This document shows positions 1-12,279 of a stretch of DNA of 64,000 nt, piece after piece. The DNA is from Hypholoma sublateritium FD-334 SS-4 (taxonomy: Eukaryota > Basidiomycota > Agaricomycetes > Agaricales > Strophariaceae): the NCBI GenBank assembly GCA_000827495.1, contig KN817529.1, positions 434,001-498,000 of the forward strand. Reading direction: 5' to 3'. Numbering within the stretch: the first letter of the stretch is position 1; each line of letters opens with the position of its first letter. A model generated the notes under the pieces. The model had not been told where the DNA came from, ran no database searches, and worked only from the letters and a program-made list of their open reading frames with translations. Made by a program: the position numbers and the translations under genes.

Positions 1-972
1 CTGCACAACGAGACGTGTGCGGATCAGATCCAGCGGCGAGAGGAGGAATCCAGTAATCAAATGGGATGCAACAGGGAGAAGGATGGGTGGTTGGTGGAAG
101 GGAGACATCGAAGGGAAAAGTAGAGATTGCAAGAAGCCATTGATCATCGGCTGTAGCGTATCGGAGACAACTTCCGCTATGCAGGAAGTTAAAAGACCTA
201 CCGACACCATGATCAGGACATACGTTGGAAGTGATTTATACACATACCTTTCCACAGTGAAAGCCAACCTTCGAATCTGAAGCGCCCTACGCGCTTCATC
301 ATACCCCATACGCCGTCGGCACTACCAACGGGAATGATGAACTCGGGCCGTGTGCCTTCCTCGAGTACAGACCGTCGGATAATATATCCCTGGGAGTCCG
401 TTCGGGCTCGCGGCGCAGGAGGTTTTGACATCGTCGGTGTCGCATTCGGGTCGGTGAAATACGAGCTGTCTTCTCCCTCTGAGTTGTCACTTAACTTCAA
501 AGACGAAGTCAGCGCAGCCTCCACCATGAAGGGTGCATACAACGCTCACCGCGTCCTCGTTGTCGTCCTCCACGACCTCGACCTCATCCACCTCGCCCGC
601 GTCACGCGGGACCCATTGAACCTGTAGCAGTAGCTTACCGACCTCCCATGGCATGACAATGGCCGTGCTGGTGTACTGCAGCACAGCCGAGGCGACGAAC
701 GCCTTGAACAGCTGCGCGGCGTGCGCACCCCCGGCGTGGTCGCCCCCGCCGAAGCCTGAGTCGCGCAGCTCCGGTGAAAGATCAAAGATCGAGTTGTGCT
801 TTGCCGCGGGGCGCGTGGACCATTGGTATGCGGGGGCGATGGGGTCCGGTGCGGATGCGGAAGGGGCACTGTTGTTCATGGTACTGCCCGAGGCGTGCGG
901 GGTGGGCGGGGCGAAGGCCCAAGCCTGATTGGGGTCGATGTAGAGGTCTCTGAGCGAAGGCGGGGGGTTCAT
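1..972 (-). CDS. UGO1: UGO1-like mitochondrial carrier-family protein (3' end beyond window)
   Basis: The gene runs leftward off the window. Three exons join in frame: 972-550, 476-248 and 176 to the left edge. The start at 972 opens with MNPPPSLRDLYIDP. Exon 1 carries the segment TAIVMPWEVGKLLLQVQW, exon 2 the tract MMKRVGRFRFEGWLSLWKG, and exon 3 HLITGFLLSPLDLIRTRLVV, a mitochondrial-carrier-type P-x-D/E-x-hydrophobic-x-K/R signature. This layout resembles fungal Ugo1, an outer mitochondrial membrane protein of the fusion machinery; that role comes from family knowledge. The protein has a proline-rich N-terminus and an acidic linker between the first two carrier-like segments. An ATG ten codons upstream (1002) is in frame but less likely. 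The exon 1 acceptor uses the second of two adjacent AGs. A divergent SLC25-type carrier is the alternative. Confidence 0.62.
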
Positions 973-1002
973 GGCATCGAATAGGATGGCGGATGCAAAC
1001 AA

Positions 1003-3437
1003 GATGAAGAGAGCAATTGAAGTCTGAGTGCGCTGAGCGTGCTCGGAACCTACTTAATAGTAACTGCCCAAGATTGGCCCAAGAAAACACCTACTCGTCA
1101 TACCTTATGTGAGGCCGCTGCCAAATATATGCAAGCAGAGATCGCCGTTGCTGCCGCCCGACACTTGCCCGACACCGAACCAAGAAACACCTTGTTCTCG
1201 CCAACCACCGCCTAACTCAACCACATCTCGTCGCATTCATCCTTCCATCTTATCTCCTCCAATACAATTCCTTGACTATTCTGCTAAATCCATCTCTTCA
1301 TCATCTTGTCTGCCATCTGCCGGCATTTCATGCCAGGTCATCGTCGGCAGCTTCGACATCATACTCGATTGGAGTAAGTAGTCAAGCCAGCGGTGGTTAG
1401 CCGTGTATATGTCTGCTGCCGACAGGTGTGCAACTTTTAGGTTGTCACTATCGTGCTCAAAAAGGTAGTATTTACCAAATGGGAGCGGAAATTAGGGGCG
1501 GTAGGTACTCTATTTTTAGGATGAGGCAAGTCGCAGAAAAGCAAAGCTGTCTACATATCAGCGACCGCTGAGATGCAGAGCCAACCACAAAATAAATCAA
1601 ATACCTTTCTGCTTCCATTTTGCAGATGGTTCGGCCACGGCCCACAGCGGGGTCCCCTGAAGCCAGCTACCCTGGGGCCTCTAAATCGATGAATGGCTGT
1701 ATCAGAATGTTACAGTATGTAGACAAGTAAATCTTCATTATAGCCCTCACACTTCCAAAAAACTCACGCAGACAGTTCACCATGTGATTACGACTCGGAA
1801 AGCATGCATAGTCTATGTCATTGTCATAGGTTCTTCGAAACATTTGCAATGTCGTCGTGGTAAAAATAAGCTGGGTAGATTTTCTTATTTTATGACACTA
1901 CTAATAAAGGCATGTACATTACCGTGTGTGTGTAAAGCTGGACATTCACCTATGCGGCTCAAGAAATCGCGTCTTGAAGGTGAAATTGCCCCAGAGAGGG
2001 AAGATTAAGGAAACTCATCTGAGGTCACGATAGTGGGAACTCCAAGGGAACTCATGCATTTGTACCAAGTACTGGCAATTTCGGTTACTATCGGAGGACG
2101 TGCGGAGGCTTAATTATCCCGAACAGAGTTGGCCTTCCCCGGAATTTATTTTTGGGCTTACACTTTTATAAGCCTGAAAGACAGACTTTGGCAGCGTTGA
2201 TTGGTTCCCGGTAGGGTATGTTCCTACCGAAAAGATGTGGCGTATATTGCTATATATCCGATGAATGTGCATATGATTTCTTGGTCAAAAACTGGGCAAG
2301 TTAGTTCGCCACCATCAAGATACTATCTTAGCAGATAAATCAAATTGTTGAATCCTACGCTTTCAAGAAAATAAAGCTTGCTGGTTATCGTGCAGACAGC
2401 TTGGTCTAGCGGTTAGCAAATTACACAGGCCCGGATGATGTCTAGGAGGTTGCTGTGGTATTACTTACAGTGTTTGCAAAATGGGAGCGTCTGAAAGAGA
2501 AGTGATGTTAGGGCTGCGTCCGCTATTCTTAGTCTTGTATATGAATCGTTATAATCGGTCCGAGTCTAACCACTTTTGTTAATCGGCGTCGGTATGTGCG
2601 ATTTTTTTTTTTTTTTTTTTTTGATTCAGTGTTTATACTCTACGGTGGCGTACCATATGGTGGAGTAGTAACGTAAGCAGTAGGCTAATATCTGCAAGAG
2701 AGGTATGTGCGATATGTAAGCACGCGACGTTGAATCTGCGCTGAATCCTTTCCTTGAGTGGCAACTTGAGGAGCTGGTCCGGTCCGGAGAACGTGCAGAC
2801 ATCGCAGGCCACATGTTTTTTTTTTCCACGTCGCCTATTACACAAAATTTAAATGTTGGATTCAGGAGTGAGCTGTCTCGGACTTTCTGTTGTGGTGCAG
2901 ACTAATGCGCGAAATGAGGATTTATTGCTAACTTCATTGTGACACTTGTTCGAAAGTTCGATCGCGCTTCGCCCGCGTCTATTTCCGGAACAGTCAGGTA
3001 TTTTTAGACTGCCACTAGTGTCTGAAGGGTTGCGTGCTACAGCATGGCCGGTTAAGCTTAAACTTCAGGCTTAAATACCCCGGGAAATTGAAAGGAGGAA
3101 ATGCCCAGCGGGTCATTTGAAGACCTAAGTGATGACATCACCGCCCTGGGGCTGTGACAATTGAATGATTAGCCTGTGACACGCTACACATGGTGACATC
3201 AGTTATGGTGCGCTGACCCCCTAAATATTACACTCGCCGCAGTTGTTCGCTCGACTTCCCCCTTCCACTCCCTCCACTCAACCACCGCCGCCTTTCCCGC
3301 GCACGACAGTAGCCCTGGCGTCCGTTCTACACTCTCTCGCCAATGTGCCTGGCTCCATTGCCACTGCGGTGCATCTAACTACCAACGGTGACAATGGAAA
3401 TGCGAATGGAACGAGCAACGGTAAGGCTGGTGGTGAA
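1003..3437. other. Intergenic, 2.4 kb, no supported gene
   Basis: No open frame here resembles a protein family or extends by splicing. A pyrimidine-rich stretch at about 1190-1320 looks like a transcript leader but has no coding exon attached. There is a run of 21 T at 2602-2622 and a shorter T run near 2817-2825. A tRNA D-arm-like string (TGGTCTAGCGGTTA) lies near 2401 without a matching T-arm. The region separates the divergent UGO1-like and tricalbin genes, so both promoters should lie in it. Confidence 0.6.
3343..3378 (+). promoter_or_regulatory. Possible upstream ORF in tricalbin leader
   Basis: An ATG at 3343 opens an 11-codon frame that ends at TAA 3376-3378, about 60 nt before the tricalbin ATG at 3438, in another frame. 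If the transcript begins upstream of it, it is a classical short upstream ORF that could lower initiation at the main start. The transcription start is not known. Confidence 0.3.
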
Positions 3438-6400
3438 ATGACGAGCAAACTAGATGTGGTATCAGACAAGAAGGCTCCCCCACTTCCAGCACTTAATCCG
3501 GATGCTACCCCGCAGCAAAAGGCTGTCCAAGCCACCAGGGCAGTCTTCGACAAGTCGCCGGACACTAGCCTCGGCACTGCGCGTGGTCAGACACAGGATC
3601 ATGGTGAGTTTTTAATATACATATCATTTGATTTGTTGGCGGCATGGTACTCGTCTGCCGTGCAGTAGAATGCCTGGCGTGGTCAGTCGTCAGCACTGTA
3701 TTGTCTCACATTGCCACGCCGAGTCGTGCGTTGCTCGAACGACTCCTGCTGATGTCTGGTCTTTGTGCTACCATCTACCTCTGCGCCTTTTTGTTTCATC
3801 TTCGTGTGTGTGTGTGTGTGCCATGTGATGGGCACTGCAATTTTGTCTATTAATTTTCCCCTGAGGACCCTCTTGATGTCTTCCCCAAAATGATGTTGGC
3901 TTGAGCCGAATACGACTTGTCCCGGCCGCTCTGGTTTCGTATATCACGCTCACTCGCGTGGCTTCGCAGAAATCAAGATGGACAACTATGATGCGCCTCA
4001 CGCAATCCCGACCATCACTATCGAAGATACTGAGAAGCCCGACGAAACGTCAGTTCAAAAGCGGCCTATCGTGGAGAAAGAACACGTACAGAACCCTCTA
4101 GAAACCAATGACGAGTCCTCGTCGATTCCTGGAGCCCTCCCTGCTTTTCCTGCGCCAGTTATTCCGGACTGGTATGTCGTCGGCTGGCGCCAGTCGTCTG
4201 GAATCGACAAGCCCCCTTTGGCGGAGGGCGAAGAGCGGGACAAAGGGGTGCTTGACCTATTTCTTTCGGAGCAGTTCTATGGCGACTGGTATCACAATGC
4301 CGGAATCATCGTTTTCGTGCGTAGTCATTCCACTCATATGTGCGCATTACCTCACAGACAATTCAGGCGGTTCTGTCAACACATTTTCTTACGCGCTTTC
4401 ACTTTGGTTGGGGATGGCTCTTCATCATACTTGCGGTATGCAACACTTACTACACGACCTCCATGGAGCGTGTCAGACGCAACGCACGCGACGATATCCA
4501 ACGTGAGCTCGTCAAGACGCGTCTTGCTTCAGAGCACGAGACTGCGGACTGGATCAACAATTTCCTTGACCGTTTCTGGCCCATGTACGAGCCAGTGTTG
4601 TCCCAGACCATTGTAGCTTCGGTCAACCAAATTCTCATCACCAACACTCCTGCCTTCCTCGACTCCCTTCGCATGACACATTTCACTCTTGGCAACAAGG
4701 CGCCACGAATCGACAAAGTACGCACGTTTCCCAAAACGGAAAAAGATGTGGTTATGATGGACTGGGGCATCTCTTTCACGCCGAAGGACACTACAGACAT
4801 GACGGAGCGTGAAAAAGCAGACAAAGTAAACCCGAAGATTGAGCTGTCCATTCGCGTCGGAAAAGGCCTCGCGACCGCTGCGCTTCCTGTGCTCGTGGAG
4901 GATGTGACATTCAGTGGACTCCTGCGTATTCGCCTGAAACTCATTCCCAACTTCCCGCATGTCCAGATCGTCGACATCTGCTTCCTCGAAAAGCCAGTGA
5001 TCGACTATGTCCTCAAACCTATCGGTGGCGACACTTTCGGATTCGACATTGCCAATGTACGTCACTGCCCGTTTTGTCCGTTAAATTTACTATTGGTTGC
5101 GAACAATGACGTATTATACTATTATAGATGCCCGGCTTATCGTCTTTCATACGTGAAATGACCCATGCGACGCTGGGGCCAATGATGTATGATCCCAATG
5201 TTTTCACGCTAAACTTGGAACAACTTCTTTCGGGCAAACCCCTCGATGCTGCCATCGGTGTTGTACAAGTCGTGCTCCACTCTGCACGCGGAATTGTTGG
5301 AACAAAAATTGGCGGCGGAACACCTGACCCTTACGTCGGCCTCGCAATTAGTGGACGGGGCGAACTGGCGAAAACGCAATACAAGAGCAACACGTATGTG
5401 CTACTTAGACTCTAGGTTCACATTTTCTGATACAAGCGTAACTTTAGATATAATCCGACATGGAACGAAACTAAGTATCTGCTTGTGCACTCACTACAAG
5501 ATACTCTCGATTTCCAGGTGTACGATTACAATGACCATCGCAAGGACACGTTGATGAGCTCCGCGAGCTTCCTATTCTCAAAACTCATTGACGACCAAAC
5601 GCACGAAAATCTCACTTCACCCCTTCTCAAAGAGGGTAAAACTCGCGGCGAAATCCGATATGACATCAACTACTTCCCGTGCATTGAACCCGAGGAAGGG
5701 AAAGAAGAAGTCTTGGACTCAAGTGCGTTTATCAAGACACCTACCGTGAATTGCTCTAATACAAAATATTATTTTTTTGCAGATGTCGGAATTGTCCGTC
5801 TCACTATCCACCAAGCCAAGGAACTCGATCACACCAAGTCCCTCTCAGGTGATCTTAACCCTCTGGCGCGCGTTTACCTCAGCGGGACCAAGTCGTCCGC
5901 CTTCTCCACCCGCTGCTTCAAGCACACGAACACCCCAGTATGGGAGGCGCCTTACGAATATCTCTGCACAGATAAGCAGCATGCGACCGTCATGATCAAA
6001 GTCATCGACGATCGCGACTTCCTCAAGGACCCCGTCATCGGATACATGTCGATCAAGCTTGAAGATCTACTGCACGAGAAGTTGGAGGCGGGCCGCGATT
6101 GGTTCCCTTTGAGTGGGTGCAAGACGGGAAAGCTGCGTATTTCAGCCGAGTGGAAACCGCTTGCCATGGCTGGGTCGTTGCACGGGATGGATCAGTACAC
6201 CCCGCCAATTGGAGTGGTGAAGCTGGTTCTCGATAAGGCCGTCGATGTCAAGTACGTGGTTCTGATAATTGCTACTTATAATAGATTCTGACCTTCATAT
6301 CTTACAGGAATGTGGAGGCTACTCTTGGTGGCAAGGTACACAAAATCTACGTTCGGCTCAGCAATTAATAACGGAGATAATTTCAGAGCGATCCTTACAT

Positions 6401-9112
6401 CCGTGTGCAAGTACAAAATGTTACTAAGGGCAGGACAGAGGTTGTTAATAACAGTACGTTCACTTATATCTGGCTTCATAAATATGAATTGACCTCCCTT
6501 GCCAGATCTGAACCCTGTCTGGGACCAGATCATCTACATACCGGGTATGTCGCGATCGATAGGCGCCCGAGAACTGTTTTAATGGTCTATTTTAGTTCAT
6601 TCCTTGAAGGAGAATATGTTGCTGGAGTGCATGGACTACCAGAACCTGACAAAGGTGATCGGCACAATCCCTTACCTTACGTTCAAATGCTTATGTACAA
6701 TCAACAGGATCGCTCACTTGGTTCCGTTGAGCTTCACGTTTCTGAGCTCGCATGTGAATCCAGCGAAGACCCTCGATATCTGTATGCGTCCACCGGCTTG
6801 AAAGCTAAGGCGGATCCACTTCGCCAGGACAAGGGCGGAGGCAATAAGGGAACCCTGTACTATATGGCCGAGTTCATTCCGTCGCTCAACATCAAATGGG
6901 AGAAATTCGAAGAGCAAGATACAGAAGCTCACCGCCTTGCCCAGAACGAAGGTAGCGATGATGGCGGATATGCGTCGTCGGGTGGCAATTCCAGCTCAGA
7001 CGAGGATGACATCCCGCGTGATGTCACTATCTCTTCGAAGAAGGATGTCAATAAGGCGACCTCAGCAGATAGCGTCAAATCGATCAAGACGACAGGAGCT
7101 ACTGGCACAAACGAAAAGGCGAACGGCTCGGTCAAGGGATCCGTTCGTTCAGAGAAGAAACCTGATACTGCAATTCTCATGTCTCACGAAGAACTTCTGG
7201 TTCAACGTATGTGTCTCGCGTTTCTTACACTTTCAAGGTTTACCAAATACCGCCTTGTAGAATCTGGTATCATAATCTTCCACGTCATTTCTGGTAAACT
7301 CGCAAAGAAAGCACGCATTGAAGTGCTTCTTGACGACGGCTACTGGCCATGCTTCAGCACTTTGAAGGCTCGGAGCACCCAAGCCCAATTCGGCTATGTC
7401 GGGGAAGGCTTCATGAAGGAACTCGATTTCGGTCGCGTCTGGTTCCGATTAAATGACGGTGTCGAGAACGAGAAGGACGATATTATCGCCGAGTGCCGGG
7501 AAGATGCCAAGCCATTCCTCCAGGCTGCCTTAGTATGAGCTCTCTTACTTTCTCCGCTTTGCTTACTAATTCATGCTCTTTATTTCGTAGAATGGACCTC
7601 AGACACATGTTCTCAAATTCAAAGATGATATGGATCGAAACATATCTACCGTCGTTGTTGAGGCACGATACATTCCCGTCCCCGTCAAGTTGGAAGCCCG
7701 GGAGAGTGTTAACAGTGAGTTTAACGGTGTTGCGCTATGTGCACATGAACTTAATAATCCTATCAGATCAAGGCATTCTTCGAGTTGAGCTCATCGACGG
7801 TCGTGAAATTCGTGGTGTTGACCGAGGAGGTTTGTTATAACAGAGTGTTTCCGCTGGGCTTCTTCATACTAAATATCATATTTAGGCAAATCTGACCCTT
7901 ATGCGGTCTTCTCGCTTAATGGACAGAAGGTGTTTAAATCTCAGACGAAAAAGAAAACTGTCACCCCCGAATGGAACGAACCATTTGAGGTGTCTGTGGT
8001 AAGCAACATGTCGCTTCAATCAACAGCATCGAGTCTCATTTACTTCAGCCATCCCGAGTTGCCGCTGATTTCTCTGTTGAAATCTTCGATTGGAATCAAA
8101 TTGAACAAGCAAAAAGCCTGGGTATTGGAATGATTGACCTCGCTTCCCTTGAGCCATTCCAGGCCCAGGAAATTTTAGTCCCACTTGTCAGTGGCAAGCA
8201 CGGCGAAAAGGGCCAGATCCGCCTGAACCTCATATTCCAACCAGAAATTATTGCCAAGTCAAGAAAGAACACGTCAACGTTCTCTACTGCCGGAAGGGCG
8301 ATGACCACTATTGGAGGCCTGCCAATGAACGCCGGAAAGGGGGTGTTCCATGGAGTGGCCAGCGTGTTCAAGCGCGGAGAACATGATGATCAGCAGCATG
8401 TGGCGATAGTCGCTCCGTATGACGCTGCCCCTGGTCAGGCCTCGCAGCAACTTACACCTGCAGAGACTGTGCTTGGGCCACCAACTGCTGCTTTCCCATC
8501 GTCCGAGAACCTCAACAATCTTCAGAGCCATGACCCTGGAACATTGCGGCTTGTTATTCTTGGAGCCAAAGATTTGTCTCAACAAGATGTCAAGCCTTAT
8601 GCAACTATTCGCATAGGGGACAAGGAGTTCAGAACGAAGCATACAGGCAAGACAGGCTCTCCCGAATGGTAAGAATCATGATACTAGGTCTTTGGGGCTG
8701 GAGACTGATCATACATCACTGTAGGAATGAGTCTTACATCTGTGCCGCATCACTCTTGACACCAAAGTGTTACGTATGGATTCATGATCACAAAACCTTG
8801 GGGAAGGACAAAGAGATTGGCGAGGGTGAAATTGATGTGCGTCTTTCTTCTGGCCATATATGTGTTAAGACGCTTGTTCACCTCTACTAGATCTGGCGTC
8901 ATATCCAACCTGAAGGCATCTCAGCTGCTGAAGTTACTGTCGAACTCAAACCTACAGGCTTGTTTAGGATGCGCCTCGAATTTGATGCAAACACCAATCC
9001 TAACGTTTCCAACAGCGCGGCCTCTATTCACTCTATTGCAGACAGACGTACTTCGATTGCTTCCCCGTCGCGCTTCAGTCTGCGAGGCCGTCGCCCCAAT
9101 GATGACGACTAA
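3438..9112 (+). CDS. TCB: Tricalbin: SMP domain and five C2 domains, ER-plasma membrane tether
   Basis: Eighteen exons join in frame to 1476 residues: 3438-3603, 3970-4316, 4367-5056, 5128-5393, 5448-5722, 5783-6251, 6308-6335, 6387-6453, 6506-6544, 6596-6654, 6708-7206, 7261-7532, 7591-7714, 7767-7829, 7886-7998, 8049-8668, 8725-8836, 8891-9112. After a polar N-terminus comes a hydrophobic hairpin (exon 3, around FHFGWGWLFIILAV), then an SMP lipid-transfer domain (about residues 215-400). Five C2 domains follow, with signatures such as GTPDPYVGL, GGKSDPYIRV and GGKSDPYAVF followed by NPxWNE-type motifs. Yeast tricalbins tether ER to plasma membrane and move lipids; this role is inferred from the family. 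A Ser/Asp-rich linker separates C2-3 from C2-4. The frame is open to 3243 without an ATG, so an upstream exon may exist. The gene converges on MTQ2 197 bp downstream. TCB1/2/3 orthology cannot be assigned. Confidence 0.9.
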
Positions 9113-9309
9113 CTCATTATTCACAATATTTCTCATGGAATTACAACGACACGCTCATAATAATAAACTTACATCTTGTTCATGTTCTTTTGTTATTTCA
9201 TCATTTGCACGAGGACGCTTGGACTGTAGTTCTACATATATAATAATTTATATTTCCGAATCTTCTCTACCACAGACCATAAACTTGTTTTCCATCCAAT
9301 CACGCCCTA

Positions 9310-10280
9310 CTACTGTTCGCGAGCGAATCGGATGACGAACAAATGCTCTCTGCCGGCACGACGTTGATGTACAACCTAGGAGACAGGTCAGATCCGGAGG
9401 GGAGGAAAGGTGTGGGTATTCACCTCGCCTTTCAGGCAGTAGGCTTCATGCATACGTCGAATTATGCCAGGCACGTCATTTTGCTTCAGCGCGACAAGAT
9501 AAAATCGACCACAAGGTGATAACAATTTCTAAAATCAACATTTCAATAGATCCAGAGCTACTGAGATGATATCAATACCTCGATGCAATTTAGGAGGGTA
9601 TTCGTTATTTGCATCCCATCCCTTCCACCAGCCCATGCGCCGTCTATGTCTTGCGACGATTGTGCGCCAGATGCTTCTTCTTCTGAGGTTGGCACATAAG
9701 GGGGGTTAAACACTATGATATCAATTTTTCGGGCTAGTCGGTGTTTGAAAGGTGTTGCTAAAGACCCATTGACGACGTGGATGTCCACCTGCCAGTGACA
9801 ATGAGGACACCGGCTTGAAATTGGTGGACAAACGTTGCAGCTCACTTTGTTTTGTTTGCCAGTCCACCGTGAGCATTGACATGCATGGGGATTTATGTCC
9901 GTGCAGATATACACTGCGCGATTGTGATCAGTTGACTATTTTTGCAGGCGTTGAATGAGAACGCACGTACGGAGGGGCCGAGGATATTGCCTATAAAACT
10001 CGTGACGCAGCCCGATCCCGAGCTTGGTTCTTGTTTACAAGGCTGCTACCTCCAGCTGAGATGTATTGCTTACCCGATCTCGAGGCATATCGTAGGTTTA
10101 GAGCGTTTCAAGCTCTCCGCGTCTTCTTCTAGTGCATCAAGCAGGAGAAATGTGTCCTCTGGTGATGTGCGCTTAGATAGGATGCAGGGATGAAAGTTCA
10201 TAACAATGATTACCTGCGGGTTCGTACACCTGGTCATAATCGTCTCTGGATAGATGCGAGAGATCTGGTGTAGGGATCAT
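9310..10280 (-). CDS. MTQ2: eRF1 glutamine methyltransferase Mtq2 (HemK family)
   Basis: Exons joined on the minus strand read from ATG 10280 to TAG 9310. Family marks appear in order: the N-terminal PAEDTFLLLDAL segment, SAM-binding motif EIGSGSGCVTSFIG, acidic TDINPHA, the catalytic NPPYVPTSEEE (NPPY contacts the glutamine side chain in HemK/PrmC enzymes) followed by GAWAGGRDGM, and the C-terminal block RRAGREHLFVIRF. Mtq2 with Trm112 methylates the GGQ glutamine of release factor eRF1; that comes from the yeast enzyme. The intron at 9845-9789 is exactly 57 nt, in frame and stop-free, so a longer isoform is possible. The gene faces the tricalbin tail to tail. Confidence 0.88.
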
Positions 10281-10870
10281 GGTACCGTAATCGAGGTTGG
10301 GATGGAAGTGCCAGGTGCATCAGCCGCGAAGCAGACTCTCGGTTTAGATCAACGGATCAATTTCACGTCGATCAGAATGCCTAGCTTGCATTCCCCCCGG
10401 ACCCTTGCCGGGACCCAGTCCGAATTGCCCTCCTTGATACTTCTTAGTAAACGTCTACACAATTTGCTTTGAAACAGTAGTGATGGTAGGAGATGGATGC
10501 CTATCTTTTGGAAATCACTCTCGTGCACTATTTATCAACCTCAGTATTCAGTTGGAATTTGGCGGCTAGTCAATACCCACAGTGCAAGTTCAATCCAATA
10601 CCGTCGGTAGTCTCACGAGCCACACGATCTGTGCCGAATACAAATTGCACCCAGCAAGGTATTCTTTGCTAGAACGGGCCCGATGATACGACCGTCCCCA
10701 TTGCCAGGTTTTTGCAAGAAATGCTCATAAAAGCCAGGTGTTCTACTGTAGAGATTGGTTCCAGTCTATACTGTTGGTCACGGTGCTAGATATCCTCAAG
10801 GATACCGAGCTCTTTGTTCGCTTCATATATAATATACAGAGAATTACAACATTTTAAAGCCATAACCAAG
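10281..10870. other. Intergenic, 590 bp
   Basis: It lies between the MTQ2 start and the 3' end of the dioxygenase gene, both on the minus strand, and must hold the MTQ2 promoter. I see no coding potential, RNA gene or repeat in it. Confidence 0.6.
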
Positions 10871-12279
10871 CTATAACGATAGATCAAGTCCATCGAGAGC
10901 AGGTATCGGGCGCTCAGCCTGAGGGGTGATGCGTGCTCCGTGGCGGGCTTCACCGGTCTCCTTGAAGTCAACAATGGCAGACTATAGCATCCAGATGAGC
11001 GATGAGAACAACACAAAAAGAATAAGAACAAACATGGGCGGTGATTCTGTTATCCCATAGAACAACGGTGTTGGGTCTCCACTTTACACGAGCCTGGTTA
11101 TCAGCGCTCTTGTCGATGTGGTCGTACAGGAACCTGAGTATCGTTTCTGGATAGATAAGAGTAGTGTTAATGATAAAGGGCGGCATGCACCGGGACCCAG
11201 TAGCCCACGTACCCGACTCCTCGCGTTTGAGTCCGACAATGCGCCGCGTAAACTGCCTGTTGACGTATAGTGCTTCCTCGCCGGTTACAGGGTGCTTGCG
11301 GACCACGGGGTGGACGTGTTCCACGGGCTCCCTGCGCACGATACCACCTCGGCGACCCGAGCGCGAGAAGTTGGCCTGCTCAACACCAGAGTGAACGGCC
11401 TTGAGCGTTCGTAGGAAGGCAATGAAGGAAGGCGAAAGTTTTTTGAGAGTCGAGACCTGAGACGTGAAGAGAGTGTCGCCACCACTTTTTGGTTGTGCAA
11501 GGAGGAAGAAAGTGGTCAGGCCGGGTGGTTGGAGTTCGTAAGAAACATCCGAGTGCCAGACCGTAGATGTTACAGAGTCGTCGATTTCGAAGTTAAAACT
11601 TGATTTCAGATCCCTGGAGCGGCGTTAGATTGTCGATAAATTAGAATGCTCATCAGTATGTACCTGTAGACAAGATGAATTTCCGGGTAACCAGCTGGAT
11701 GCCCGGACGTTGGATGTATGTGCAAACTATTTTCAAGAAGATAAGATTAATCCAGAGATAGCTACTGACTAGTGCGATATAATCAAGACCACTCACCGAC
11801 CGAAGTAACTTCCCCACTCGCGATAGAAATCAGGACCACGGTTAATGAAATCTTGTTGATCATGGAAAACCATGACTCCTCGACGAGCAACCTTCAAGGA
11901 TTTGTTTAGTTCATTAGGATCCCGATAACTAATTATAACGTTAGTAGCACACCTCAAGAGCCAATTCGTCGCGACCGCTGTTATCAAGCTCGGCAAGATT
12001 CACACCAGATACTGCGGTTCCAAATCTAGGGGTGAGCTCGTCCACGCTCGTTGCTGCATCCAAGAAGGCTCGAGGGTTGGAGTGCGAAAGCGCACGTTGA
12101 CCAGGATCGACATGCTCGAAAGGCGTCAATGGTGGGTAATGTTCTGCCGAGAAATGAGGAAGGAGGTGGGTATAGGGATATTCCTCCTCTGTCGCAGCAT
12201 CGTTGTTTGTTGGGCGAAGCTTGAGCGTGGCGGCGGTCGCCTGGGCCACTGTAGGGGCGGTGACAACGGTGGTGGTCAT
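10871..12279 (-). CDS. TauD/TfdA-family Fe(II)/2-oxoglutarate dioxygenase
   Basis: Six exons (12279-11953, 11891-11797, 11726-11664, 11613-11213, 11146-11034, 10981-10871) give 369 residues. The iron ligands are visible: WHSDVSYELQPP supplies the H-x-D pair, and the distal histidine lies in VVLWDNRITAH. A 2-oxoglutarate-binding arginine is in the GARITPQAERP segment near the C-terminus. Other family blocks are RRGVMVFHDQQDF, HPTSGHPAGYPEIHLVYRD and GGDTLFTSQ. Members release sulfite from taurine or other sulfonates (yeast Jlp1) or oxidise aryloxyacids, so sulfonate use is the likely but unproven role. In-frame ATGs upstream at 12330 and 12444 could extend the N-terminus. I prefer 12279, which opens MTTTVVTAPT. 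Confidence 0.87.

Noticed and set aside
2395..2470. tRNA D-arm-like string TGGTCTAGCGGTTA
   Set aside because: No T-arm, anticodon stem or acceptor stem follows at the right spacing.
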